Shown piece by piece: positions 32,386-42,151 of a stretch of DNA of 64,000 bases. The position numbers and the translations under genes were made by a program. The stretch is from NCBI GenBank assembly GCA_934408585.1, contig CAKRVA010000005.1, forward strand, positions 85,880-149,879. The letters run 5' to 3'. The stretch's first letter is position 1. Each line of letters starts with the position of its first letter. Source of the stretch: an uncultured Lachnospiraceae bacterium (GTDB lineage: Bacteria; Bacillota; Clostridia; Lachnospirales; Lachnospiraceae). Under the pieces are notes generated by a model that saw only the letters and a list, made by a program, of their open reading frames with translations, was not told the DNA's origin and searched no databases.

Positions 32386-34623
32386 CTATAATCTCAGTTT
32401 TGTTCCTTTACTGTCCCGTTTTTGAAGCTTGATTCGGTGAATATCCACATTCTTTTCCCGATAAGATATTTCAGGCTCTTCCTCTGTTGTCAGATAATAT
32501 ACTGCCTCAACCACATCTTTTTCTCCAAGCTTCATGCCACGCACACCAACAGCGGTCTTCTTTTTCTCCGGAATCTCTTCGAGTCCAAACCGGAGGAAGT
32601 ATCCTTCTTTGGACTGGAGAATGATTTGCTTCTGATTCTTCAGTATTTCAACACTGACTACTTCATCATTTTCCTGCAGCTTGGTTGCCGCAACCGTTCT
32701 CTTTGCAACATCAAATTCTCCGCCATCTACTACCTTCATCATGGATTGTGATGTTACAAACAGTAACTGGTACAGATTAAGACTAGTCTGGCTTTCCACT
32801 GCCACCACATATTCTTTTTCCGAGTTATAATTACTGATATTATCAATTGGAACACCCTTATCACGGAATTTTCCAAACGGTACATCCATCATCTTTACCG
32901 TATGAAGCTGTCCCATATTTGTAAAAATACAAATCTTTCCGGTATTTTTACATACTACAACGTATTTGTTCTCATGGTCTGCTGCTTCCTTATTCCGTTC
33001 ATACGTCTGCATATCAATCGACTTGGCATAGCCGAACCGGTCCATAAGAAAGACAACGTCCATTTCTTCTACTTTTTTCTCTACATAAACGGCCTCTGCT
33101 ATATTTTCAATCACCGTTCTTCTTTTTCTGCCATATTCCTGACGAATACTGTCAAGTTCATTGATGATTACCTGCGCCATGGAATCTCTGCGTTCCAGAA
33201 TATCTTCATAACGGAAAATATTGGCAAGTGTATCTTCATGTTCATTGATTAACGCTTCCAGTTCCAGACCAATCAATTTGTATAAACGCATTTCCAGAAT
33301 TGCATTTGCCTGCTTTTCGGTAAAGCAAAGCTGGGAAGCCATGATTTTGGATTCCTTGGAACGGAATTTAATACCATCTACTTTTCCTTCCACAAGACAC
33401 GCCTTTGCCATTGCACGGTCCTTGGAGCCACGCAGAATCTCAATGACAAGGTCAATGACATTACATGCCTTAATTAAGCCTTCCTGAATTTCCTTCTTTT
33501 CCTGTTCCTTTTCAAGAAGTGTGGTGTATTTCCTTTTTGTAACTTCAAACTGGAAATCTACATGATGTTTGATAATCTGTTTCAGACCCATAACCTCCGG
33601 TCTGCCATCTGCGATTGCAAGCATATTGACTCCAAAGGTATCCTCAAGTCTTGTTTTCTTATAAAGCATATTTACAAAATTATCAACATCGGCATCTTTC
33701 CGCAGTTCAATGACAATACGAATACCTTCTTTGGAAGACTGATTCGTAATATCTACAATATCCTGCGTCTTCTTTGTTTCTGCAAGGGAAGCCACATCTG
33801 ATAAAAATTTTGCGATATTTGCGCCAATCATCGGATAAGGGATTTCGGTAATGACCACATTTGTTTTTCCGGCTTTTCCCTTTTCAATCTCAACCTTGCC
33901 GCGTACTTTAATCTTTCCGGCTCCGGTTTCATAAATTTCCAATAATTCATCTTTATTTGTAACAATTCCACCTGTCGGAAAATCCGGTCCCTGGATATAA
34001 CGCATCAAACCTTCTGTTGTAATTTCTTCATTTTGCATGTAGGCCTTCACAGCATCTGCCACTTCTCCAAGATTGTGTGGCGGGATGCTTGTTGCCATAC
34101 CAACTGCAATTCCTTCCGAACCATTCACAAGCAGGTTTGGAATTTTTGTCGGTAAAACGGTCGGCTCTTTCTCCGTTTCGTCAAAATTCGGCATAAAATC
34201 AACAACATTTTTATCGAGGTCTGCCAGAAAAGCTTCCTGGGTAATCTTTTCCAGCCTTGCTTCTGTATAACGCATTGCCGCAGCACCGTCACCTTCGATA
34301 TTACCGAAGTTACCATGACCGTCGATGAGCGGCATGCCCTTTTTAAACTCCTGGGTCATGACTACGAGTGCATCATAAATAGAGCTGTCTCCATGTGGAT
34401 GATATTTACCCATGGTATCACCAACAATACGGGCACTCTTTCGATACGGCTTATCATATTTAATTCCAAGCTCATGCATATCATACAGCACACGACGCTG
34501 TACCGGTTTTAATCCGTCCCTTGCATCCGGAAGTGCTCTTGCAATAATAACGCTCATTGCATAATCGATATAGGACTTCTGCATCACTTCCGAATATTCG
34601 GTTTTGATAATCTTTTCTTCCAT
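32386..34623 (-). CDS. parC: DNA topoisomerase IV subunit A-like (ParC)
   Basis: The breakage-reunion subunit of a type II topoisomerase. The catalytic tyrosine is Y119 (AAMRYTEARL) and the quinolone-binding region reads HPHGDSSIYDAL (S80, D84, wild type). The C-terminal region has no QRRGGKG-type GyrA box but a KKKTAVGVRGMKLG stretch, so it is placed as topoisomerase IV-like rather than gyrase. 745 residues. Follows parE by 29 bp. Confidence 0.85.
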   Translation of the reverse strand: MEEKIIKTEYSEVMQKSYIDYAMSVIIARALPDARDGLKPVQRRVLYDMHELGIKYDKPYRKSARIVGDTMGKYHPHGDSSIYDALVVMTQEFKKGMPLIDGHGNFGNIEGDGAAAMRYTEARLEKITQEAFLADLDKNVVDFMPNFDETEKEPTVLPTKIPNLLVNGSEGIAVGMATSIPPHNLGEVADAVKAYMQNEEITTEGLMRYIQGPDFPTGGIVTNKDELLEIYETGAGKIKVRGKVEIEKGKAGKTNVVITEIPYPMIGANIAKFLSDVASLAETKKTQDIVDITNQSSKEGIRIVIELRKDADVDNFVNMLYKKTRLEDTFGVNMLAIADGRPEVMGLKQIIKHHVDFQFEVTKRKYTTLLEKEQEKKEIQEGLIKACNVIDLVIEILRGSKDRAMAKACLVEGKVDGIKFRSKESKIMASQLCFTEKQANAILEMRLYKLIGLELEALINEHEDTLANIFRYEDILERRDSMAQVIINELDSIRQEYGRKRRTVIENIAEAVYVEKKVEEMDVVFLMDRFGYAKSIDMQTYERNKEAADHENKYVVVCKNTGKICIFTNMGQLHTVKMMDVPFGKFRDKGVPIDNISNYNSEKEYVVAVESQTSLNLYQLLFVTSQSMMKVVDGGEFDVAKRTVAATKLQENDEVVSVEILKNQKQIILQSKEGYFLRFGLEEIPEKKKTAVGVRGMKLGEKDVVEAVYYLTTEEEPEISYREKNVDIHRIKLQKRDSKGTKLRL

Positions 34624-34652
34624 GAATTACATTCCTTTTACTTCAGAATCTG

Positions 34653-36575
34653 TTAAACATCAAGCTCTGCATCCGTAGCATGTTCATAAATAAATGCCTT
34701 ACGGGGCGGTACTTCCGTTCCCATCAGCATTTCCGTAACTTCGGATGCCATACGTGCATCCTCAATCTCTACCTGTTTCAAAATTCTTGTTTCCGGATCA
34801 AGCGTTGTTTCCCACAACTGCTGTGCATCCATCTCACCAAGACCTTTGTATCGCTGTAAGGTAAAAGGTCCTTTATGTTTCTTACGATATTGTTCCAGTG
34901 CCTTATCGTCATAAAGATACTCTTCTTCCCCTTTGCTTGGCATTGCTTTATACAGGGGGGGCATTGCCAGATATACATGACCTTCATAAATCAGTTCCGG
35001 CATGAATCGATAAAACAATGTCAGCAGCAATGTAGATATATGTGCTCCATCCACGTCGGCATCCGCCATAATAATAATTTTATCATAACGAAGCTTCGTA
35101 ATATCAAAATCGTTTCCATAGCCTTCGGAAAAACCACATCCAAATGCATTAATCATGGTTTTAATTTCGGCATTTGCAAGCACTTTGTCAATACTTGCCT
35201 TTTCTACATTTAATATTTTACCCCGAATCGGAAGAATTGCCTGATAAGCACGGTTTCGTGCTGTTTTTGCACTACCGCCCGCAGAATCTCCTTCGACAAT
35301 AAATATTTCACATTTCGAAGCATCCCTTGATTCGCAGTTTGCAAGCTTTCCGTTGGAATCAAAAGAAAATTTCTGTTTTGTCAGCATGTTCGTTTTTGCT
35401 TTTTCTTCTGTCTTACGGATTTTCGCTGCTTTTTCCGCACATCCGATAATATTTTTTAATGTTTCAAGATTACGGTCAAAAAAGCGCACAAGTTCATCTG
35501 ATGTTACCTTGGATACCACCTTTGCCGCATCCTGATTATCAAGCTTTGTTTTTGTCTGACCTTCAAAACGGGGGTCCGGATGTTTTACCGAAATCACGGC
35601 AGTCATACCGTTACGGACATCTGCACCGGTAAAATTCACATCCTTATCCTTTAAAATATTGAGTTCTCTTGCATATGTATTGATAATATTTGTAAACGCA
35701 GTCTTAAATCCCGTGAGATGTGTACCGCCTTCTGCATTATAAATATTATTACAAAAGCCCAGTACGTTCTCATGAAATTCATTAATATATTGAAATGCAC
35801 CTTCTACTGAGATGCCATCACTTTCTCCTTTAAAATAAACGACATCGCTGACTGCTTCTGTCGATTTATTCATATCTTTAATAAACCCGATGATTCCATC
35901 CGGTTCATGATATTCCACCTGCTCTGTAACTTCTTTTCTCCTATCTTCAAACAGAATGGTTAATCTCGGATTCAGATATGCCGTTTCATGCAGACGGCTT
36001 TTTATATCATCCTCTTTAAATCTGGTACGGTCAAAAATGGTATCATCCGGCAGGAAGTTTACTTTTGTTCCGGTTCCTCTTGCCTTTCCGATGACAGGTG
36101 GAATTCCGTTTACCAGTTGAACTGCCGGAACTCCTCGTTCATATTTATCCTCATACAGATTTCCACCGTTTTTAATCTGTACGGTCAGGTAAGTAGATAA
36201 TGCATTTACAACGGAAGAACCAACTCCATGCAGTCCGCCGCTTGTTTTATAGGCAGAATCGTCAAATTTACCACCGGCATGTAACGTTGTAAATACAAGA
36301 CGCTCGGCGCTGACACCTTTTTCATGCATCCCAACCGGAATACCTCGTCCGTTATCTTCGATGGTTGCCGAACCGTCTTTTTCCAACGTCACACAGATTT
36401 TGTCGCAATAGCCGGCAAGATGTTCGTCAACAGAGTTATCTACAATTTCATAAATCAAATGATTCAATCCCTTGGTAGATACACTTCCAATATACATTCC
36501 AGGTCTTCTTCTGACCGCCTCAAGTCCTTCCAATACAGTAATACTGGAAGCGTCATAAACTGCTTCTTTTGCCAC
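34653..36575 (-). CDS. parE: DNA topoisomerase IV subunit B-like (ParE)
   Basis: The ATPase subunit partner of ParC. GHKL ATPase motifs (EIVDNSVDEHLAG, DNGRGIPVG, GGLHGVGSSVVNALS) are followed by a transducer and a TOPRIM domain (EGDSAGGSAKTARNR, DADVDGAHI). 640 residues. Starts with GTG. Organised as parE-parC in one unit. As this organism must also have gyrase elsewhere, the assignment to Topo IV follows from its C-terminal partner. Confidence 0.88.
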   Translation of the reverse strand: MAKEAVYDASSITVLEGLEAVRRRPGMYIGSVSTKGLNHLIYEIVDNSVDEHLAGYCDKICVTLEKDGSATIEDNGRGIPVGMHEKGVSAERLVFTTLHAGGKFDDSAYKTSGGLHGVGSSVVNALSTYLTVQIKNGGNLYEDKYERGVPAVQLVNGIPPVIGKARGTGTKVNFLPDDTIFDRTRFKEDDIKSRLHETAYLNPRLTILFEDRRKEVTEQVEYHEPDGIIGFIKDMNKSTEAVSDVVYFKGESDGISVEGAFQYINEFHENVLGFCNNIYNAEGGTHLTGFKTAFTNIINTYARELNILKDKDVNFTGADVRNGMTAVISVKHPDPRFEGQTKTKLDNQDAAKVVSKVTSDELVRFFDRNLETLKNIIGCAEKAAKIRKTEEKAKTNMLTKQKFSFDSNGKLANCESRDASKCEIFIVEGDSAGGSAKTARNRAYQAILPIRGKILNVEKASIDKVLANAEIKTMINAFGCGFSEGYGNDFDITKLRYDKIIIMADADVDGAHISTLLLTLFYRFMPELIYEGHVYLAMPPLYKAMPSKGEEEYLYDDKALEQYRKKHKGPFTLQRYKGLGEMDAQQLWETTLDPETRILKQVEIEDARMASEVTEMLMGTEVPPRKAFIYEHATDAELDV

Positions 36576-36593
36576 TTACCCTAAACCTCTTTC

Positions 36594-37466
36594 TTAAATC
36601 TTTTTACAACATGCTAATGCGAGTGCTCCCGGTCCAATATGACATGCAACACTTAGCGATAGCGGCTGAATCACCACATCAAAATCCGGAAATGTTTCCT
36701 TGATTTCCTCCCAGAACAATTCTGCCATTTCCCGGTCTTTCGTATATGCAATCTGCAGCCACATATTCTCCTTAGCTGCACCACCAAATCGTTCTTCCAT
36801 ATCCTTCCGGATTGCAGAAACCATCATATTCTTTCCCTGTGAAGTGGTTCTTGCTTTCGCAAACGCATCCAGTTTTTCTCCCTGAATGGTCAGAACCGGT
36901 TTCAATCGCAGTAAAGAGCCAATTGCAGCCGCGGCTGGAGTAATCCGGCCACCCTTTTTTAAATATTCCAAAGTATCCAGCATAATGTAGATACTGGAAT
37001 TAAATTTGTCCTTCTCAAGAAAATCCTTTATCTCTTCTGCATCCATTCCACGATTAGCCAACTGAACCGCATCAATGCAGGACTGTCTTTGTGTGACAGA
37101 AATACGTTGATTATTTACCACATGAACCCGGCCATCATAGTCCTGTGCAAGCATGGATGCTGTCTGGCAGCTTCCGGAAAGTCCGCTGCTCATTGGAATA
37201 TGTACAATTTCATCATAGTTTTCCAAAATCTCATCCCATAATTTCATCACGGAATCCGGGGAAGGCTGGCTTGTTACCACCTGAGCATTATTTTCCAATC
37301 GCTCATAGAATTCCTCCTGTGTCAGATTTATATCCTCAAAGAATTCCATCTCATCAATCATAAACGGCATTGGAAGTACAAAGACTCCTAATTCTTTTGA
37401 TTCTTTCTGGGTAATCCCACTGTTCGAATCTGTTACCACCGCTATTTTTTTATTCACTCTGTTCAC
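36594..37466 (-). CDS. DegV family fatty acid-binding protein
   Basis: A 290-residue lipid-binding protein of the DegV/FakB family. FakB proteins hold a fatty acid for phosphorylation by FakA. Seen: VVTDSNSGITQKESKELGVFVLP (TDS motif), SQPSPDSVMKLW, IPMSSGLSGSCQTA (ligand loop), and LKPVLTIQGEKLDAFAKARTTSQG. Start codon is uncertain among close GTG and TTG codons; the GTG at 37466 has GGAAGG near it. A fakA-like gene lies 2.2 kb away in the same direction. Confidence 0.87.
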   Translation of the reverse strand: MNRVNKKIAVVTDSNSGITQKESKELGVFVLPMPFMIDEMEFFEDINLTQEEFYERLENNAQVVTSQPSPDSVMKLWDEILENYDEIVHIPMSSGLSGSCQTASMLAQDYDGRVHVVNNQRISVTQRQSCIDAVQLANRGMDAEEIKDFLEKDKFNSSIYIMLDTLEYLKKGGRITPAAAAIGSLLRLKPVLTIQGEKLDAFAKARTTSQGKNMMVSAIRKDMEERFGGAAKENMWLQIAYTKDREMAELFWEEIKETFPDFDVVIQPLSLSVACHIGPGALALACCKKI

Positions 37467-37490
37467 CAATCCTTCCCAAATATCTTACTT

Positions 37491-39545
37491 TTAGATTGAC
37501 CTAAAGTCAACTGATTTCGTAGTATTTTGCTTAATATACTGCCTTAAAACGGCATGTTTTTCGTCTTGTAACTCCGGGTCCTGTGCAAGTAATTCGTCCA
37601 CAAAACAACTTACTTTTTTCAACAGTTCCGCATCCTGATAAATATCTGCAACCTGAAAAGCCAGTTCTCCACTTTGACGCACGCCGAACAACTCTCCCGG
37701 ACCGCGCAGTTTCAAATCCTGCTCCGCAATGTAGAATCCATCATTTGATTTTTCCAACACCTTTAATCGTTCATTCTTTTCAGGCTTTTCGGCATGGCTC
37801 ATAAAGATACAATAGGATTGTTCTTTCCCTCTGCCGATTCTTCCCCTCAACTGATGTAATTGTGCAAGACCAAACCGTTCCGCATTTTCAATCATCATAA
37901 TCGTTGCATTCGGAACGTTAATTCCAACTTCAATTACCGTTGTGGAAACAAGTACATCAATATTTCCCATTGAGAACTGCTGCATCAGTTCCTGCTTCTT
38001 TGCCGGTTTCATCTTTCCATGAAGCATTTCAATGTGGATTTCCGGGTCCAATGTTTCACGAAGCATCTGTGTATAGGAAGTTACATCTTCCACTTCATTC
38101 AAATCCTCGTTTTCTTCGACCATCGGACAGATGATATAAACCTGTCTTCCTTCTTTTATTTCTTTCTGAATGAATTCATATGCTTTCTTTCGATAGGAAG
38201 TACCGACCACACAATTTTTTACCGGTAACCGTTCTGCCGGCTTTTCGTCCACAACCGAAATATGCAGATCACCATATAAAATAATAGCCAATGTTCTCGG
38301 AATGGGCGTTGCACTCATGACAAGCACATGAGGTTTTTGTCCTTTTTGGTTTAATGCTTCGCGCTGCCTTACTCCAAAACGATGCTGCTCATCGGTAATC
38401 ACAAGCGCAAGATTCAAATAAGTTACCTTTTCCTGAATCAGTGCATGTGTACCAATCACAACATTTGCTTCTCCACTTTCCATTTCCTGATAGATTTTTT
38501 TCTTTGCAGCGGCACCCAGTGCTCCGGTCAACAGCACCGGTCGAAATGGAAGTTCATACTGCTTTGTCATTTTGCAAAGCTGTTCATAATGCTGCGTTGC
38601 CAGAATTTCCGTTGGCGCCATCATTGCGCCCTGAAAACCATTTTCCACACAAATCAGTAAGGCAAGAAATGCCAAAATGGTCTTTCCCGAACCAACATCT
38701 CCCTGTATCAGGCGGTTCATGCATGTTCCACCCGTGAGGTCCCGCACAATTTCCTGATAAACGCGTTTCTGCGCACCGGTGAGCCGGTATGGAAGCTGTT
38801 CCTGTAATCGCACAGCACCTGCCGTTTCCATCATTTTAAATGAAGAATCTTCTTCTTTGATTTCTTTCATTTTGCGAATACGATATAAAAACAGAAAGAA
38901 TTCTTCAAAGACAAAACGTCTTCTTGCCATCAGCATTTCTTCTAGGTTCTCCGGAAAATGCATTTTATAAAGTGCATCTTTCTCCTCCATGAGCTGATAT
39001 TCCTTCATGTATTCTTCCGGAAGGAATTCATCCGGATGGTACTTTTCCATGGCGTTTCTGACTGCCTTTCGAATCATGTGATTGGTCAGTCCTTTTGTTA
39101 ATCCATACACCGGCTGCATGCACATCCGCATCTGTTCATATTCTTCCCGCTCGAAAATCTGTGGCTGCTCCATTTTCTTTTTCCGGTTTTGGATTTTTAT
39201 TTGTCCATAAAACAAATGTACACTTCCCGGAACAAGCTTTCTTTTCAGATATGGCGTATTAAAATACGTTAATGTAACGTTCTCCTCCCCATCCGAGGCC
39301 AGTCCGCTTCCAACCACAAAACGACGTATCTTTTTCCATTGAAATTCAGATGTAATCTTCAAATAAACAGCCACCCTATCACCATCCGAAGCAGTATTTA
39401 GTTTTTGAGGTTCCGGATAGGAAAGATAATCCCTCGGAAAGTTATGAATCAAATCCGAAACTGTCTCAACTCCAATTTTATGAAACAGTTCCGCAGTCTT
39501 CTCGCCAATTCCTTTCACGCACAGGATATCGTTTGAAGAATCCAT
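37491..39545 (-). CDS. recG: ATP-dependent DNA helicase RecG
   Basis: A superfamily 2 helicase that remodels stalled forks and Holliday junctions. The wedge/OB domain is at the N-terminus, helicase motif I GDVGSGKT, DEQHRFG (DExH), VMSATPIPRTL and the C-terminal QLRGRIGRGKEQSYCIF. 684 residues, normal length. AAAGGAG precedes the ATG. Lies between degV and fakA-like, a common Firmicutes order. Confidence 0.97.
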   Translation of the reverse strand: MDSSNDILCVKGIGEKTAELFHKIGVETVSDLIHNFPRDYLSYPEPQKLNTASDGDRVAVYLKITSEFQWKKIRRFVVGSGLASDGEENVTLTYFNTPYLKRKLVPGSVHLFYGQIKIQNRKKKMEQPQIFEREEYEQMRMCMQPVYGLTKGLTNHMIRKAVRNAMEKYHPDEFLPEEYMKEYQLMEEKDALYKMHFPENLEEMLMARRRFVFEEFFLFLYRIRKMKEIKEEDSSFKMMETAGAVRLQEQLPYRLTGAQKRVYQEIVRDLTGGTCMNRLIQGDVGSGKTILAFLALLICVENGFQGAMMAPTEILATQHYEQLCKMTKQYELPFRPVLLTGALGAAAKKKIYQEMESGEANVVIGTHALIQEKVTYLNLALVITDEQHRFGVRQREALNQKGQKPHVLVMSATPIPRTLAIILYGDLHISVVDEKPAERLPVKNCVVGTSYRKKAYEFIQKEIKEGRQVYIICPMVEENEDLNEVEDVTSYTQMLRETLDPEIHIEMLHGKMKPAKKQELMQQFSMGNIDVLVSTTVIEVGINVPNATIMMIENAERFGLAQLHQLRGRIGRGKEQSYCIFMSHAEKPEKNERLKVLEKSNDGFYIAEQDLKLRGPGELFGVRQSGELAFQVADIYQDAELLKKVSCFVDELLAQDPELQDEKHAVLRQYIKQNTTKSVDFRSI

Positions 39546-39601
39546 ATTTTTCTCCTTTAAGGCACAACACGTGGCTTTGATTTCTACTTTTCATTACACG
39601 C

Positions 39602-39628
39602 AAAAAGGACGGTAAAACCGCCCTTTTT
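39602..39628. terminator. Terminator between the fakA-like gene and recG
   Basis: AAAAAGGaCGGT / ACCGcCCTTTTT stem with A-rich and T-rich flanks on both strands. On the minus strand it closes the fakA-like unit. Confidence 0.85.
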
Positions 39629-39645
39629 CTTACTGAAAGGTTTTC

Positions 39646-41331
39646 TTATTCTACAGACATAATATAATAATAAATTGGTTGACCACCCATCTGCAACTCT
39701 ACATCGCATCCCGGATAAGCCTCTTCTACTTTTTGCTTCAATGCTTCTGCCTGTTCTTCTTTTACATCAGAACCATAATAAATGCTAATCAGTTCCAAAT
39801 CGTCATTCATCATTGCGCGAATCATATCAAAGGAAACGCTTTCCATATCCTGACCTACAGAGAGGATACCGGAATCGCCAATTCCCATATAGTCGCCCTG
39901 CTTAATCTCTTTCTCATCAATTACCGTATCACGGACTGCATAAGTTACCTGACCGGTTTTGACATTTTTGATTTCACATTCCATGGTTGCTGCATTATCT
40001 TCCGGGTCCATATCCGGTATATAATTGATAATTGCTGTAATTCCCTGTGGAACCGTCTTGGTTGGAACTACAATAATTTTCTTATCTTCTACCATCATTT
40101 TTGCCTGATTTGCTGCAAGAATGATGTTCTTATTATTTGGAAGAATGAAAATGGTATCTGCATTGACCTTCTCAATCGCATTCAGCATATCTTCCGTACT
40201 TGGGTTCATGGTCTGACCACCTTCGATAATGTAGTCTACGCCAAGTCCCTTAAAGATTTCATTGATACCCTCACCAACAGAAACCGCAATAAAACCAACC
40301 TCTTTATGTGGCATTTCCGGCTCTTTTGCTGCTGCTTCGGATTCTTCTTTTTCTTTCTGTTCCATCTTGAAAAGCTTTTCCTGATGTTCCAGACGCATAT
40401 TGTCAATCTTCATATTCGAAAGTGCACCATACTTTAATGCTCTCTGGATTGCAAGACCCGGATCATTCGTATGTACATGCACCTTAACTACATCATCATC
40501 CGCAACAACAACGATTGAATCACCGATGGATTCCAGATATTCTTTAAAATCAATCTCATGCTTGATGTTAAATGTTTTGTTTAACAGAATAATAAATTCT
40601 GTACAATAACCAAATTTGATTTCAGCTTCTGCCTGGGCTTCTCTGCTTGATTTTGCAGAAGATGCACCGTCCTTACTTCCTTCAGGTTCCAATGTGAAAT
40701 CCACTTCTTTACCAAGGAATGCATCATAGGCACCCTTCATGACCTGCATCAGTCCCTGACCGCCGGAGTCAACCACGCCTGCCTGTTTTAAAACAGGTAA
40801 CATTTCCGGTGTTTTGGAAAGTACTTCATCTCCATAAGCAATTACTTCTTTAAAATATTGTTCTAAATCTTCACAACCGTTGTCTGCCAATTCCCTTGCT
40901 TTATCGGACATTCCCTTTGCAACGGTAAGAATTGTACCTTCTTTCGGCTTCATAACTGCCTTGTATGCAGATTCTACTGCTTTTTCGGTAGCCTGTGCCA
41001 ATGTTGCAATATCAATCTCTTCCTTTTCACGAATAGTCTTTGTAAAGCCACGGAAAAGCTGAGAAAGAATTACTCCCGAATTTCCTCTTGCCCCACGAAG
41101 AGAACCGGAAGAAATTGCTTTGCAAATCGTCATCATATCTTCATCCTGAAGATTTACAACTTCTTTTGCCGCAGACATAATGGTTAATGTCATATTTGTT
41201 CCGGTATCACCATCCGGTACCGGGAAAACATTCAGTTCATTAATCCATTCCTTTTTTGCTTCCAGATTTTTTGCACCCGCCAAGAACATCTTTGCAAGCA
41301 TCCCAGCGTTGATTTTGTTACATGTATCCAC
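39646..41331 (-). CDS. DAK2 domain fatty acid kinase subunit, FakA-like
   Basis: The ATP-dependent kinase subunit of the FakA/FakB system by family. The N-terminal DhaL/DAK2 fold has the nucleotide-binding VFPVPDGDTGTNMTLT and GARGNSGVILSQLFRG motifs (about residues 35-120), followed by a linker and a C-terminal DegV-associated domain (QMMVEDKKIIVVPTKTVPQGI). 561 residues. Starts with GTG; GGAGGAAAA upstream. It phosphorylates exogenous fatty acids if a FakB partner is present; the degV gene in this window is a candidate. Confidence 0.87.
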   Translation of the reverse strand: MDTCNKINAGMLAKMFLAGAKNLEAKKEWINELNVFPVPDGDTGTNMTLTIMSAAKEVVNLQDEDMMTICKAISSGSLRGARGNSGVILSQLFRGFTKTIREKEEIDIATLAQATEKAVESAYKAVMKPKEGTILTVAKGMSDKARELADNGCEDLEQYFKEVIAYGDEVLSKTPEMLPVLKQAGVVDSGGQGLMQVMKGAYDAFLGKEVDFTLEPEGSKDGASSAKSSREAQAEAEIKFGYCTEFIILLNKTFNIKHEIDFKEYLESIGDSIVVVADDDVVKVHVHTNDPGLAIQRALKYGALSNMKIDNMRLEHQEKLFKMEQKEKEESEAAAKEPEMPHKEVGFIAVSVGEGINEIFKGLGVDYIIEGGQTMNPSTEDMLNAIEKVNADTIFILPNNKNIILAANQAKMMVEDKKIIVVPTKTVPQGITAIINYIPDMDPEDNAATMECEIKNVKTGQVTYAVRDTVIDEKEIKQGDYMGIGDSGILSVGQDMESVSFDMIRAMMNDDLELISIYYGSDVKEEQAEALKQKVEEAYPGCDVELQMGGQPIYYYIMSVE

Positions 41332-41345
41332 TGCAGGTTTTCCTC

Positions 41346-41732
41346 CTAATCAATCACTTTAACACCTTCCACAAAGATGTTGATTTTTTCAATTTCAATT
41401 CCGGTAAATTCCTCTACCTTATATTTAACGTTGCTGATCAAATTATCTGATACTGCCAGAATGCTGACGCCATAAGCAACGATCACATGAAAGTTCAACG
41501 TGAGCTTATTATTCCGAATCAGAACATTAATTCCTCTTGTCATACTGTCAAGCTTTAACAGTTTCACAAGACCATCCTTAACATTAATGCCTGCCATACC
41601 TACTATGCCAAAGCATTCCATTGCAACACTGCCTGCATATTGAGCAATAGCTTCATTATCAATGGATATTGTACCCATATGAGTGTTCATCGAAGTCTCT
41701 TTATTTGAATACTTCATCGTAGAAGATTTCAT
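41346..41732 (-). CDS. Asp23/Gls24 family protein
   Basis: A 128-residue member of the Asp23 alkaline-shock family (YloU-like). It has IDNEAIAQYAGSVAMECFGIVGMAG and LVAYGVSILAVSDNLISNVKY-type core. Members help envelope homeostasis by linking to the membrane through partners. The start at 41732 sits a proper distance after AAGGAGGT. It overlaps no gene but precedes the fakA-like gene by 14 bp, as yloU precedes yloV in Bacillus. Confidence 0.9.
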   Translation of the reverse strand: MKSSTMKYSNKETSMNTHMGTISIDNEAIAQYAGSVAMECFGIVGMAGINVKDGLVKLLKLDSMTRGINVLIRNNKLTLNFHVIVAYGVSILAVSDNLISNVKYKVEEFTGIEIEKINIFVEGVKVID

Positions 41733-41846
41733 AGACATACCTCCTTATTTTTTGAACATATATTAGCTATTATAACCTTAAGTAGCAAAAAATGAAACAA
41801 AATTTTGAAAAAAATAAAGAATATTAAAAAACCGAAAAAAATTCTC

Positions 41847-41875
41847 TTGCATTCTAAATGCTTTTCTGATATTAT
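41847..41875 (+). promoter_or_regulatory. Promoter for rpmB
   Basis: TTGCAT (41847-41852) and TATTAT (41870-41875) with a 17-bp spacer, about 42 bp before the rpmB start codon. Confidence 0.6.
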
Positions 41876-41917
41876 ACAACTGTTGTGGTTATATTTAAAT
41901 TGTTAGGAGGTGCAACG

Positions 41918-42103
41918 ATGGCTAAATGTGATATTTGTGGTAAGGGCGTTCATTTTGGTAACAACGTAAGCCATTCTCATAGAAGATCTAACAGAATCTG
42001 GAATTCAAACATTAAAAATGTTAAGTGTAAAGTAAACGGAGCTTCCAAAAGAATGCACGTTTGTACAAACTGTCTGAAATCCGGAGCCGTAGAAAGAGCT
42101 TAA
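41918..42103 (+). CDS. rpmB: 50S ribosomal protein L28
   Basis: A 61-residue L28, the Zn-binding C+ form, with CDIC at residues 4-7 and CTNC near residue 50, and the basic GNNVSHSHRRSNRIWNSNIK stretch. The ATG follows TAGGAGGTGCAACG, so the frame's earlier start at 41885 is rejected. Followed by a strong terminator. Transcribed away from the Asp23 gene, as in Bacillus. Confidence 0.97.
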   Translation: MAKCDICGKGVHFGNNVSHSHRRSNRIWNSNIKNVKCKVNGASKRMHVCTNCLKSGAVERA

Positions 42104-42121
42104 GTGATTTGAACAATAATG

Positions 42122-42145
42122 AAGGCAAGCATTTTTGCTTGCCTT
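42122..42145. terminator. Terminator after rpmB
   Basis: Perfect 10-bp stem AAGGCAAGCA / TGCTTGCCTT followed by TTTTTT on the plus strand. It also lies just after the stop of the convergent J-domain gene. Confidence 0.95.
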
Positions 42146-42151
42146 TTTTAT

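Noticed and set aside
32386..34623. Quinolone resistance changes in ParC
   Set aside because: S80 and D84 positions have the usual residues.
39679..40437. A 252-residue frame on the plus strand opposite the fakA-like gene
   Set aside because: It is a mirror of a conserved gene with no ribosome binding site; its composition (many Cys, His, Phe) is typical of antisense shadows.
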